From Malus domestica (Eukaryota > Streptophyta > Magnoliopsida > Rosales > Rosaceae): 64,000 bases of DNA. Where the stretch lies: assembly GCF_042453785.1 (NCBI RefSeq), contig NC_091676.1, positions 1,061,501-1,125,500 of the forward strand. Direction: 5' to 3'. Both the position numbers and the translations under genes were made by a program. Below are positions 22,843 through 34,835 of this stretch, in pieces; the first letter of the stretch is position 1, and each line of letters begins with the position of its first letter. The notes under the pieces were generated by a model, which did no database searches, was not told where the DNA came from, and saw only the letters and a list, made by a program, of their open reading frames with translations.

Positions 22843-25800
22843 ATGAAGGAACCCCAACTGGGTTTCTGGGGTTCTTTCGCCGTTCTGCTCCTTTTGTTTT
22901 TCTCGCTGTACCCACCAGTACACTCCCAGTCCGGCGGCGGCGGCGACGACGGAGCGGCCATGGAAGCACTCCGAAAAAGCATCGGCTCCAACAGTCTCGG
23001 GTGGTCCGGCACCGATTACTGCAAATGGGGAAAAGTGAGTTGCAAGGACGGCAAGGTTTTCAAAATCCAATTGGGTAACCAAAAACTCACCGGCACGCTG
23101 CCGCCGGAAATCCAAAAGCTTTCGAATTTGCAGCAGCTGGAAGTTCAGAACAACCAACTCACCGGGCCTTTTCCGAGCCTCTCCGGGGTGCAACCGCTTC
23201 AGGTCCTCCTCGTCCACGACAACAACATCTCGTCCTTCCCCTCCGATTTCTTCACCGGACTTACCTCCCTCGACAACATCAACATCGACTACAATCCCTT
23301 CGCTGCGTGGCAGATTCCCGACATTCTCAAAGATGCCACACAGCTGAAGGAATTCTCCGCCACCGAGACCAACCTCACCGGAAGAATTCCCGATATCTTC
23401 AGCAGTTCCAATTTCCCAGGTTTGACTGATCTACATTTGGCTTTCAATTACCTTGAAGGCGAATTGCTTGCTAGTTTTTCGGGTTCGAGTATTCAGTCCC
23501 TCTGGTTGAACGGCCAACAGGGCACCAATAGGCTTAATGGTACTATTGATGTGTTACAGAACATGACTTCTCTGCGTGAGGTTTGGTTACATGGTAATTA
23601 TTTCACCGGTCCTATACCGGACTTGTCGAACTTAGGTTACTTGACCACTCTGAGTTTGAGGGATAACAAGCTCACCGGCGTTGTTCCCGCGTCTTTGTTG
23701 AATCTTAAATCCCTTACTTCTGTTAATTTGACCAACAATATGCTTCAAGGACCAATGCCCAAGTTTGGCGATGGGGTTCTGGTGGATATGACGGGGGTAA
23801 ATAGTTTTTGCAGTGATAAGCCGGGTGTTGATTGCGACGCTCGTGTCAATGTATTGCTTTCGGTCGTCAAAGACATGGGTTATCCTACTGTTTTTGCAGA
23901 TAGTTGGAAGGGGAACGATCCTTGTATTAACTGGATGGGAATTACGTGTAATGGTGGAAACATTACTGTTGTCAATTTTCGGAGCCTGGGTCTTTCGGGT
24001 ACGATCTCTTCAAATTATTCTCTGCTTACCTCCTTGCGGACATTGAGACTTGACGATAATAACCTCACGGGTACCATACCAAAGGAGCTTACGCAACTGC
24101 CCAACCTTCAACAGATAGATGTTAGTAACAACCAACTTTTTGGTCAAGTACCAAAGTTTAAGAATGTGGACGTGAAAACAGATGGGAACCCTAATATTGG
24201 TCAGGATCATCCCCCTTCGCCAGCGACGCCTACAATTCCTAATTCACCGCCTGCCTCCCACTCAGATGGAGGTAAAAAATCTAGGACTGGGGTGGTTGTT
24301 GGGGCTGGCATCGGCTGTGTTGGCGGATTGGTTGTAGTTGGGTTTGTTGCTATCTGTCTACTTAAGAAAAAGCATAAGCATTCTGGCGGAGTGCAAAGTG
24401 CAAACGCAAGTAGGGGACCTAATGACATTCATGTGGTTGAGGCTGGAAGTATGGTCATTTCGATCCAAGCTTTGAGAGATGTGACCAATAATTTCAGCGA
24501 AAATAATGTATTAGGAAAAGGTGGTTTTGGAACTGTGTACAAAGGGGAGTTGCATGATGGGAAAAAGATTGCAGTGAAGAGGATGGAATCTGGAGTGGTG
24601 GCGGAGAAGGTTCTAAATGAGTTCAAGTCTGAGATTGCAGTTCTTACTAAAGTCCAACACCGCCACTTGGTTGGACTTCTTGGCTATTGTTTGGACGGAA
24701 ACGAGAGGCTTCTTGTTTATGAATACATGCCTCAAGGGACTCTTAGTAGATACTTGTTCAACTGGAAAGAGGAAGGTCTGAAGCCACTTGAATGGACTAG
24801 ACGGCTGACCATTGCCTTGGATGTTGCAAGAGGGGTTGAGTATCTCCACGGTTTAGCCAGCCAGACTTTCATTCACAGGGATCTTAAACCTTCGAACATT
24901 TTACTGGGAGATTATATGCGGGCTAAAGTTTCGGATTTTGGACTGGTTCGTCTTGTTCCAGAAGGGGAAGCCTCAATTGCGACAGGACTAGCTGGAACTT
25001 TTGGCTATTTGGCTCCAGAGTATGCAGGTAAAACATTTCTATATGCACTCTTCTTTTCAAATTCCATTTGAGTACCGTGAAAGGTATTTGCATTGTAAAG
25101 TATGATTAATATTCCAGCAAATGTCATTGTTCAATGAACTAAGACAACTATGAGATTATCTCTCACTGATTATTCTTTGTGCGAACTGCCGGAAAAAATC
25201 AGTGACCAGGACAGAATTAGGAAAATAATATTCTGTCATGAAAGTGTGATGGCATGCTAAGTAGTTTATAATTTTCAAAATCAGGGATGCGAAGAAGATA
25301 GAAAAGAATGAAATGGCTTTTGTCTGCGATGAGCATTTGTTGTCTCTAACATGTTGACTGAATTTATATGTATCTGATGTAGGATTATTGGAAAGGTTAA
25401 CAAAACCATTCAGCTCAGTATTTTATAGTGTCGTGTTGCAGACATTTTCCGCTTGTTCCATAATTAATGTAGCGTCTGTTCTGCGGTGCGTTTTCTTCTT
25501 GCTATAGCCTCATGGCATTTGGTCATAAGGTTTGTTGTACTTAATCATGCTTACTGTCTTTCGATTAATAAAAATTCAAGGCACTAAAACCACAAATTTG
25601 TAATGTATCAGCAACTGGGCGGATGACACTCAAGGTTGACGTGTATAGCTTTGGAGTGATCTTAATGGAGCTGATCACGGGTAGAAGAGCAATTCTTAAA
25701 AGCGAACCAGAGGAGAGCTTGCACCTTGTTACATGGTTCCGCAGAATGCTCATTAACAAGGATGCACTCCGGAAGGCCATTGATCCAACAATTGATCTCA

Positions 25801-25964
25801 ATGAGGAAACTCTTTCCAGTATTAACACTGTCGCTGAGCTTGCTGGGCATTGCAGCACAACGGAGCCCTACCAGAGGCCTGACATGGGTCATGCAGTCAA
25901 TGTTCTTTCGTCGCTTGTTGAGCGTTGGAAACCATCTGAAGCCGAAGATTCTGACGGTATGTAG
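22843..25964 (+). CDS. TMK1-like leucine-rich receptor kinase, copy A, C-terminal tail lost
   Basis: Exons 22843-25027 and 25612-25964 (GT-AG) give 845 aa. The start is set by the ATG matching copy B ([12 protein letters not shown]); an in-frame ATG 81 codons upstream reads through leader sequence. The order is signal peptide, LRR block, Cys-containing spacer, second LRR block, transmembrane segment (about 482-506) and a Ser/Thr kinase with [24 protein letters not shown] and SDFGL. TMK kinases act at the plasma membrane in auxin-linked growth signalling. Compared with copy B it lacks about 36 juxtamembrane residues and about 61 C-terminal residues: the reading frame stops at TAG 25962 where copy B has TAT. 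The kinase core is complete, so it may still be active, or may be an early pseudogene. Confidence 0.8.
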
Positions 25965-26084
25965 GGAATTGACCTCGAAATGACCTCATGCAGTCAATGT
26001 TCTTTCGTCCCTCGTTGAGCACTGGAAACCATCTGAAGCCGAAGATTCTGATGGTATGTATGGAATTTACCTCAAAATGTCCTC
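25891..26084 (+). repeat. 97-bp tandem duplication at the 3' end of TMK copy A
   Basis: Two copies (25891-25987 and 25988-26084) of the last conserved part of TMK exon 2 begin ATGCAGTCAATGTTCTTTCG. The first carries the TAG stop; the second has TAT at that place. Since 97 is not a multiple of three, the second copy would be out of frame even without the stop. The second copy runs directly into AHK4-derived 3' sequence. Confidence 0.88.
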
Positions 26085-27580
26085 GATTCGGTATATCCAC
26101 GCACATGTATACTACTACAAACCTCCATTTCCCACTTCGTATGTATAGTAGTAGGATGATCCTTAGAAAAGGGGAGGAGCAAATTGTGTAAATGTTATAT
26201 TTTTTGTATGCCTTGTTTGAATCTTTCTTCTGTGTTCTGAGGAAAGGGGTTTCAATGCCTTCGATTTGTACCATTCTTTTTGTACAACTGATTCGATGTT
26301 TTGCATTTAGACTTTCTGTGAATAATGGAATGTACCATAATTGACATGGGTAACGATTACTTAGGGCCGTTTGATAGTTATTTTGATTCGAGTTCTTTTT
26401 GTTTTGTCGAAATATTGTTCTCAAACGTTCCCTTAATTCAGTATCTGACGGTCAAATATGCGACTAGAAAGAGAGAATGTCATATTTGAACATATTAGAA
26501 TGTTAGACGATGAATGTATTAAGTAAATGCATGCATAGGCATGCAAGTCCAAACCTGAAAATGCAAGAACAGAAGGCATGTTAGGCGTATGGACTTTGCA
26601 TTTTTTTGGGCTTCAGGGCTTGTGTTTTGTAAGAATAATTTCAATTGGGCTTTTGTCCTCACCCTCTCAAAGATTAATGGAATAATTTTAATTTAGAGAA
26701 ATCCGAAAACAATTATTTTTCAAATCCTGAAATAAAAATATTACTTTCACCACATTTTATCATCTCTATGATAAAAGGTGGGATCCACCAAAACATGGTA
26801 AGTTAAGCATTACTCTTATTATTGTAATTTTCCCGTGTTTTGTATATCGTTGACATTTGATTGCTATTCCGTGAATATTCAATCCACATGTCACTATTTT
26901 TTTTCATTTAGTTCAACAATTTAAATTGAATATTTGGTTATTTTAACCAAATTATTTTTAATGTTTTTTTAATCTATTTGATTACTTGACCTAATTTAAT
27001 CTCTTTTTTTTTTGTTTTTTTTAATTAAAATGCATATTATTATTAAAGAGAGCGAAGATAATTTGAAACTATTACAATAATTTAGAGAAAGAGAGTTTCG
27101 AAACGGAATGCATAAATGAAAATTCAACATCTTTTCAACAAGGATATTTGATAAAATACACGCTACTCAAGCCAATTCATCGACGTTCACGTCAACTAGA
27201 ATAGACACGCACGAGCACTAATTAGGGTTTGGGCTTTTTAGTGACATTCTAAGTTTGGCCAATTCAGTATTACTTTCCAATCGGCAAACCAAAGCAAATA
27301 TTTTGTGTGGCATGCATTATTTAGGTTAGCATTATATTATAATAAATATAGAATATTGGCTTTTCCATCAATTTTTGTATGGTGCCACGTGGAAAAAGAA
27401 AACAAATGTAGGATCCCATGTTACATGTGGACAAATTACATCGGACCAGGATATTGGTCTTAAGTTTATGGTCATCGATGTCCGACCTTTGGATGGTCCA
27501 TATAATATTTTGACGTTATCTTCTTCGTCGACATCTCTTCCGTACAATCATTTTATGCAGCCGACCCGACCCAACCCAAC

Positions 27581-28291
27581 TCGAATGTGGTCCCGCTATT
27601 GCCATGGCTGGATGTGGTCTTGCCACTTGAACAATGATATGTGTGGTCACGTTTATTAGTGCTGATTTCATGTGGTTTTGCTTTTCTGCAATGATTTTGT
27701 ATATTCTTGTTATTCGACGAAAACAAGTTGTAATTACCGATACGAATCTATTACGCCTATCGTCTTAGGTAGTTGTGATAGCCGTGTAGGAGTTTACTCT
27801 ACGACTTCTTGTCAACCAGAAAAAACAAACGGCATCAAGGCATATAGTGGAGGCCCTGAGGCTCTACATTAATACATTTGGATGTTGGGCGGTGGGTTTC
27901 CAGTAAAGATTTTAATGAAGTTAGATGAGGTTTCACATCAACTTCTTATAGTCCTTTAAGCTTTTCGATCTTAGGATACATTCTTACACGCCTTTTCATG
28001 TATAATGAAATTTAAACTTGATTTGTGAATAGTATAGGATAACGTGAATCATGTATGTCCTATGAATCTCACACGTGAGTAAACATACTGTAATATCTCG
28101 AAAAAAGTTAAAATTCAACTCTAAATTAAATACGGACGAATAATATTAAACAAATGAATTTATACAAATTGCAATATTATTTTTCTTTCGGTGCTTGAAA
28201 TTTAGAAGTTTGAATCTTCGTGCACAAAATAGTTAAAAAAATAAAATAAAAGAGGGGAATTAAAAATAAAATACACCTTATGTCAGTAGTG
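27581..28291. other. Unit-2-specific sequence, unidentified
   Basis: No coding frame is supported. The sequence has no match in unit 1, so it was inserted here or lost there. No terminal repeats were found around the whole segment. Confidence 0.4.
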
Positions 28292-28299
28292 TCCAAATG

Positions 28300-29250
28300 T
28301 AGGAGTTGGCACTTGGAACAGAAAATCAAAACCGAAACACGAATCGAATCGAACTGCACCGAACGGTTCAGTTTTGCGGTTTTGAAACTGAACAGCGGCT
28401 AAGAAAATGGTTTGGTTTTGGTTTTGGGTTTTCAAAACTGCACCGAAACCGAAACCGCACCATATATTAAATGTTATGTTTTAATTGGTTCTTTATTAGA
28501 GTCCATACATTTATAATATGGACTCAACTACACTATAATAGAATGTCATCCAATTTTGCACCTCTATTCGAGTCCATACATGTATCTCTCTTTCAAAACC
28601 CATGTTCATCTATTTGGTCACATGCAAGAAGCTGTGCAATCAATAGTACTCATATTGCAATAGAATTACTAATTCCAACCCTTGATCACAACGCTCCGCA
28701 CAATCTAAATAAGGCACAGAGTTCATAGATGTGCTAGAAGCTTGAACCTGATTAATGCAGCACACCTGTAATTAGCAACATTCTTTCGCTTGAGAAATGT
28801 GCTTCATAACAGTGCTTATCTTGATATATATCTTAAACAAATTGTGCAGTATGAAAGATGTATACATATATACTTTCTTTAATGCTTGTGTGTTGTAGAT
28901 TGGTGCTAATGTTGCATATGGTCAGACAAATCTCTCTATCTCTGACATCCTTTGCTGCAGTTTTGCTTTTGCTGCTGTTTTTCGCTACAATTTTGTTGCA
29001 GGTTCATTAATTAATGTACGAGGAAAATGAGATCATCTTATGCGTAAATAGGTATAAATTTAAAATTGTAACTTTTTTTAAAAAAACCGAATCAAAACCG
29101 TTTGAAATTGCACCAAACTGAATCAACCGGTTTGATTTCATTTTGCTTTTGGCTTCAAAATTGCACTGAATCAAGCCGTAAAAAGTTTCGATTTTGATTG
29201 TTATTTCACTTGAAACCGAACCAAACCGTACCGCACCGCTTCCATCTCTA
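28300..29250. mobile_element. Non-autonomous hAT element
   Basis: It is flanked by a perfect 8-bp TSD, TCCAAATG (28292-28299 and 29251-29258), the hallmark size for hAT. The ends are TAGGAGTTGG and, complemented, TAGAGATGG. Subterminal regions are rich in ACCGAA/TTCGGT/CGGTTT repeats. The middle (about 28450-29000) has different composition and might be captured sequence. It encodes no transposase. Confidence 0.85.
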
Positions 29251-29313
29251 TCCAAATGTATGCCATGCAAAAGATCGTTCGAAGATTTGGGCCCAATGGA
29301 CCTTTTTTTTTAA

Positions 29314-29465
29314 GGAAAACTAATGAAAATGGCTTGAAAACTTTGAGTTTTAATGATAAGGACAAAATAAAGGGTAAAGTGAATAGTACCAAGTTTGACT
29401 TTTTAGTGTAAAAATGTGGTTTTTCGTTAAAGTAAATAGTACCGTGAGCTTTTCGTTAAAACTCC
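29314..29465. mobile_element. Short MITE, about 150 bp
   Basis: Ends GGAAAACTAATGAAAA and TTTTCGTTAAAACTCC are partly complementary. The interior has the recurring TAAAGTGAATAGTACC and TAAAGTAAATAGTACC. A decayed relative is visible near 63440-63530 (TTTTTCGTTAAAATAAATAG). Confidence 0.5.
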
Positions 29466-30525
29466 ATTTTTTTTAACATTCGGGTCGTCATAAGTCCACC
29501 CTCCGCGAATTAAAAATAATTATTAAGTTAGTTGTCAAACATTAAGGAAATTAATTAGGGTAATCGGAACTGTCAGTCCCCGATTAATGCCAATTTCTAA
29601 GAAAATGGTTGGTGGGTACACACAAATAAACAGACAGAAAAAGCCAAAACAATCACACCATTATTTACTCCAAATCATCCCTTAATTTCCTGCTAGATTA
29701 CGGCTTCTGATTACAACTCAACGATCATGTCAAATCAATTAACAAATCCACTAGGATTCATTTCTAATTAGGAAAAAAAAACTTACTATTTAGCCATATA
29801 TCAATAGTCTATTTTTGTTTTTCGTATGTAGTGACAGAGTTTCTAACTTTTAAACTTATCTAAATATCACAATATATAGTTGAGTTATTTATAATCATGC
29901 TCACAAGAGCAATTTACATGATACAGTTATATATAATAAAAATAAAAATTAACATTTATATTATGGAATTAGTTCAAAACGAGAAGAACGATATATTCTT
30001 GCCGTATAAGTCATTCTTCCGCGTTAGAAAATTGAGATGAGAATAATACCAAAAATATAGTAAGATGGAAGACAGCAAAGCTCTTACCCATCGTCCACTA
30101 TTGAGTAGTACGTGTAGCAGACTGCACAAGCAAAAGTCTTTAAACCAAAACAAGAAATTTGTAATCAAAACCGACCCATTCTCCTCCTCTTTCCTTTTCC
30201 AATTTATTTCCTTGGATTTCTTTCAATCGAAACAGAGAGAGAAAATCGCACACGTAAATCGTTATGCCAGCTTGTTTTTCTCTGTTCCCAAACACTACCC
30301 AACCGAAAATCAGAGTATCATTCAAAGCGCCACGAAAATCAGAGTATCATTCAAAGCCCCACGAACTCTCCAATTAAACCCCCAAAAACGTTCGCCTTTT
30401 CTCCGCTCAATTCTCCGCCGTTTCTCCTCCCATAAACCCTAGAGATTTCTGCTCTTCTTTTCTCTGTCAAAGTCTGTATCTTTCTTCCTTTTCATCCACT
30501 TTCTTGTATTTTTTTCTGAAAAAAA
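29466..30525 (+). promoter_or_regulatory. Upstream region and leader of TMK copy B
   Basis: From about 29855 it aligns with 22235-22842 before copy A. It differs by about 30 extra bases (30089-30118) and a local duplication of GAAAATCAGAGTATCATTCA (about 30306-30360). The leader ends in CTGAAAAAAA before the ATG in both copies. No certain TATA box was identified. Confidence 0.5.
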
Positions 30526-33500
30526 ATGAAGGAACCCCAACTGGGTTTCTGGGGTTCTTTCCCCGTTCTGCTGCTTTTGTTTTTCTCGCTGTACCCACCA
30601 GTACACTCCCAGTCCGGCGGTGGCGGCGACGACGGAGGGGCCATGGAAGCACTCCGGAAAAGCATCGGCTCCAACAATCTCGGGTGGTCCGGCACCGATT
30701 ACTGCAAATGGGGAAAAGTGAGTTGCCAGGCCGGCAAGGTTTTCAAAATCCAATTGGGTAATCAGAAACTCACCGGCACGCTGCCGCCGGAAATCCAAAA
30801 GCTTTCGAATTTGCAGCAACTGGAAGTTCAGAACAACCAACTCACCGGACCTTTTCCGAGCCTCTCCGGGGTGCAACCGCTTCAGGTCCTCCTCGCCCAC
30901 GACAACAACTTCTCGTCCTTCCCCTCCGATTTCTTCACCGGACTCACCTCCCTCGTCAACATCAACATCGACCACAATCCCTTCGCTGCGTGGCAGATTC
31001 CCAACACTCTCAAAGGTGCCACACAGCTGAAGGAATTCTCCGCCACCGAGACCAACATCACCGGAAGAATCCCCGATATCTTCAGCAGTTCCAATTTCCC
31101 AGGTTTGACTGATCTACATTTGGCTTTCAATTACCTTGAAGGCGAATTGCCTGCTAGTTTTTCGAGTTCGAGTATTCAGTCCCTCTGGTTGAACAGCCAA
31201 CAGGGCACCAATAGGCTTAATGGTACTATTGATGTGTTACAGAACATGACTTCTCTGCGTGAGGTTTGGTTACATGGTAATTATTTCACCGGTCCTATAC
31301 CGGACCTGTCGAACTTAGGTTACTTGACCACTCTGAGTTTGAGGGATAACAAGCTCACCGGCGTTGTTCCCGCGTCTTTGTTGAATCTTAAATCCCTTAC
31401 TTCTGTTAATTTGACCAATAATATGCTTCAAGGACCAATGCCCAAGTTTGGCGATGGGGTTCTGGTGGATATGTCGGGGTTAAATAGTTTTTGCAGTGAT
31501 AAGCCGGGTGTTGATTGCGACGCTCGTGTCAATGTATTGCTTTCGGTCATCAAAGACATGGGTTATCCTACTGTTTTTGCAGATAGTTGGAAGGGGAACG
31601 ATTCTTGTGATAACTGGAAGGGAATTACGTGTAATGGTGGAAACATCACTGTTGTCAATTTTCGGAGCCTGGGTCTTTCGGGTACGATCTCTTCAAATTA
31701 TTCTCTGCTTACCTCCTTGCAGACATTGAGACTTGACAATAATAACCTCACGGGTACAATACCAAAGGAGCTTACGCAACTGCCCAACCTTCAACAGATA
31801 GATGTTAGTAACAATCAACTTTTTGGTCAAGTACCAAAGTTTAAGAATGTGGACGTGAAAACTGATGGGAACCCTAATATTGGTCAGGATCATCCCCCTT
31901 CGCCAGCGACGCCTACAATTCCTAATTCACCGCCTGCCTCCCCCTCAGATGGAGGTAAAAAATCTAGGAGTGGGGTGGTTGTTGGGGCTGTCATCGGCAC
32001 CGTTGGCGGATTGGTTGTAGTTGGGTTTGTTGCTTTCTGTCTACTTAAGAAAAAGCATAAGCATTCTGGCAGAGTACAAAGTCCAAACGCATTGGTTATT
32101 CATCCTCGTCACTCTGGCGATCAAAATGCAGTCAAGATCACGGTTGCTAACTCTGGGGTTAATCGCGGTGAAAATGAGTCCTATAATAGTCCGGCCAACA
32201 GTGGACCTAATGACATTCATGTGGTTGAGGCTGGAAGTATGGTCATTTCGATCCAAGTTTTGAGAGATGTGACCAATAATTTCAGCGAAAATAATGTATT
32301 AGGAAAAGGTGGTTTTGGAACTGTGTACAAAGGGGAGTTGCATGATGGGACAAAGATTGCAGTGAAGAGGATGGAATCTGGAGTAGTGGCGGAGAAGGGT
32401 CTAAATGAGTTCAAGTCTGAGATTGCAGTTCTTACTAAAGTCCGACACCGCCACTTGGTTGGACTTCTTGGCTATTGTTTGGACGGAAACGAGAGGCTTC
32501 TTGTTTATGAATACATGCCTCAAGGGACTCTTAGTAGATACTTGTTCAACTGGAAAGAGGAAGGTCTGAAGCCACTTGAATGGACTAGAAGGCTGACCAT
32601 TGCCTTGGATGTTGCAAGAGGGGTTGAGTATCTCCACGGTTTAGCCAGCCAGACTTTCATTCACAGGGATCTTAAACCTTCGAACATTTTACTCGGAGAT
32701 GATATGCGGGCTAAAGTTTCAGATTTTGGACTGGTTCGTCTTGCTCCAGAAGGGAAAGCCTCAATTGAGACGAGACTAGCCGGAACTTTTGGCTATTTGG
32801 CTCCAGAGTATGCAGGTAAAACATTTCTATATGCACTCTTCTTTTCAAATTCCATTTGAGTACCACGAAAGGTATTTTCTTTGTAAAGTATGATTAGATA
32901 TTCCAGCAAATGTCATTGTTCAATGAACTAAGACAACTATGAGATTATCTCTCACTGATTATTCTTTGTGCAAACCGCGAGTCACATGTAGGAATATATT
33001 AGATTCACTGCATCATTTACGCACTAAACTCATATGTTCCAATTCTTTAATTTTCCTTGGATATTCTGGCATCCTAAGTAGTTTATAATTTTCAAAATCA
33101 GGGATGTGAAGAAGATAGAATGGCTTCTGTCTGTGACGAGCATTTGTTGTCTCAAACATGTTGACTGAATTTATATGTATCTGATGTAGGATTATTGGGA
33201 AGGTTAATAAAACCATTCAGCTCAGTATTTTATAGTTTCATGTTACTGACATTTTCCACTTGTTCCATAATCTGTTATGTGGTGCATTTTCTTCTTGCTA
33301 TAGCCTCATGGCATTTGGTCATAAGGTTTGTGGTACTTAATTATGCTTACTGTCTTTCGATTAATAAAAAATCAAGGCACTAAGACCACAACTTTGTAAT
33401 GTATCAGCAACTGGGCGGATGACACTCAAGGTTGACGTGTATAGCTTTGGAGTGATCTTAATGGAGCTGATCACGGGTAGAAGAGCAATTGATGAAAGCC

Positions 33501-33946
33501 AACCAGAGGAGAGCTTGCACCTTGTTACATGGTTCCGCAGAATGCTCATTAACAAGGATGCATTCCGGAAGGCCATTGATCCAACAATTGATCTCAATGA
33601 GGAAACTCTTTCTAGTATTAACACCGTCGCTGAGCTTGCTGGGCATTGCAGCGCAAGGGAGCCCTACCAGAGGCCCGACATGGGTCATGCAGTCAATGTT
33701 CTTTCGTCGCTCGTTGAGCATTGGAAACCATCTGAAGCCGAAGATTCTGATGATATGTATGGAATTGACCTCGAAATGACCTTACCACAAGCACTAAAGA
33801 AGTGGCAGGCTTTTGAAGGCAATAGCAACCTTGATGGGTCTTCATCTTCTTCATCGTTCTTTGCCAGCGGGGACAACACCCAAACTAGCATACCTACTCG
33901 GCCATCTGGATTTGCGGAATCGTTTACATCATTGGATGGGCGGTAA
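30526..33946 (+). CDS. TMK1: TMK1-like leucine-rich receptor kinase, copy B, full length
   Basis: Exons 30526-32815 and 33408-33946 with a GT-AG phase-1 intron give 942 aa, the typical TMK1 length. The order is signal peptide (about 1-28), LRRs, a spacer with paired cysteines ([10 protein letters not shown] and [13 protein letters not shown]), further LRRs, a Pro-rich stretch, a transmembrane segment (about 482-506), a 36-residue juxtamembrane part missing in copy A, and a kinase from about 585 with [24 protein letters not shown] (about 712) and SDFGL (about 731). The Ser-rich C tail is absent in copy A. TMK kinases pair with auxin-sensing cell-surface proteins and drive growth responses. It is the intact member of the tandem pair; a TMK3- or TMK4-type name cannot be excluded. 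Confidence 0.93.
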
Positions 33947-34312
33947 AGGTCGAGAAAGAAGTTCAGAGCTACATTGAATGTTCAAATGGCTTGTAGTTAT
34001 TGTGTTTGTTATCCTGATGTGGACAGGGGATGCATTTTTTCGTTTACATTTTTATGTTAAGATAGTTTAAATCTCTGGTGCTCTAGGAATTCTGGTGATT
34101 AGTCTAAGAGGTTGAAGAAAATGGCTGATTAAGCCTCTGATGTGGTCCTGTTAATTTTTTTTCCCAATCTGAGAACCTAGTTTAATAGTTTGCCCAAAAT
34201 TGTTTCCGGTTTGGTCATTGTCATACGCAACTGGGCGAGGCTGACTACACATTAGGATGGATGAAGGAGGATAAGGTTCGTTGGCCAAACCAGAACAAGT
34301 AGAACCATCAGC
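33947..34312 (+). other. TMK copy B 3' flank
   Basis: This is the probable 3' UTR and downstream sequence of TMK copy B. It has no equivalent behind copy A, where AHK4-derived sequence took its place. Confidence 0.55.
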
Positions 34313-34490
34313 TCGAGAAATTTTTCCTTGTGACCGGAACGCGGGTGGTATACCACGTATTTTCATACAAGTGATGGAAAATTGTATTTTTTAAGTTATT
34401 AACTTTTTAACACACATATCTCACCATTTGTATAGTAACACATGATGTTTCACTTCGTGTTTCAGTTACATTGAAAAATCTCTCCAGCTC
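34313..34490. mobile_element. MITE with GAGA.ATTTTTC ends, copy 1
   Basis: The left end AGAAATTTTTCCTTGTGAC and the right end GTTACATTGAAAAATCTCTCC are inverted. The interior matches a second copy at about 39354-39712 (AC.CACGTATTTT.AT..AAGTG.TG). A related end occurs near 42850-43000. Confidence 0.55.
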
Positions 34491-34722
34491 AGCCTCCCTT
34501 GGATTTTGCCCACCAATGGCCAATGGCCGTCGAGTAAGTGGATGCTGGAAAACGGCGGCAACTAGTGACACGTGTCCGACATGGACTGGAGTAGATATGG
34601 TTTGCCAGCTACAAAGTTGTTGTGTTTCTACTTCTAGAATATTCTCCAACTCCGACATTGACGGCGGGGGGCACATCCCGCGTGTCTCGGCTTTATTCCT
34701 AATAACTCGTCGTATTCTTCCA

Positions 34723-34740
34723 AAAAAAAAAAAAAAAAAA
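34723..34740. repeat. Poly-A tract
   Basis: An uninterrupted A run of about 18 bases. Confidence 0.9.
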
Positions 34741-34835
34741 GATCACTCGTCGTTATCTTCAATCCAATTTTTTTTATATGACGTATTTGTTAGGTTAGCT
34801 AAACGTCGACGTTTTAGTCCAAATTTTAATTTTAT

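Larger units (their letters stand above)
20405..26083. repeat. Tandem segmental duplication, unit 1 (AHK4 3' flank to TMK copy A)
   Basis: Sequence starting in the AHK4 3' flank (CTCGATTCGGTATATCCACG at 20405) recurs at 26083. Matching blocks are 20405-21090 with 26083-26768, 21413-22140 with 26770-27580, 22235-22600 with 29855-30180, and then the two TMK genes. Unit 1 carries an extra segment of about 320 bp (21091-21412) and a local tandem copy at 22265-22385. The end of unit 1 is fused directly to the start of unit 2 at about 26083. Confidence 0.9.
26083..30180. repeat. Tandem segmental duplication, unit 2, intergenic part
   Basis: This is a copy of the AHK4 3' flank and the intergenic region before the TMK gene, with small indels. 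It is interrupted by about 2.3 kb (27581-29854) that has no counterpart in unit 1 and includes a hAT element. Homology resumes near 29855 (TATCTAAATATC.CAATATAT) and continues into TMK copy B. Confidence 0.88.
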
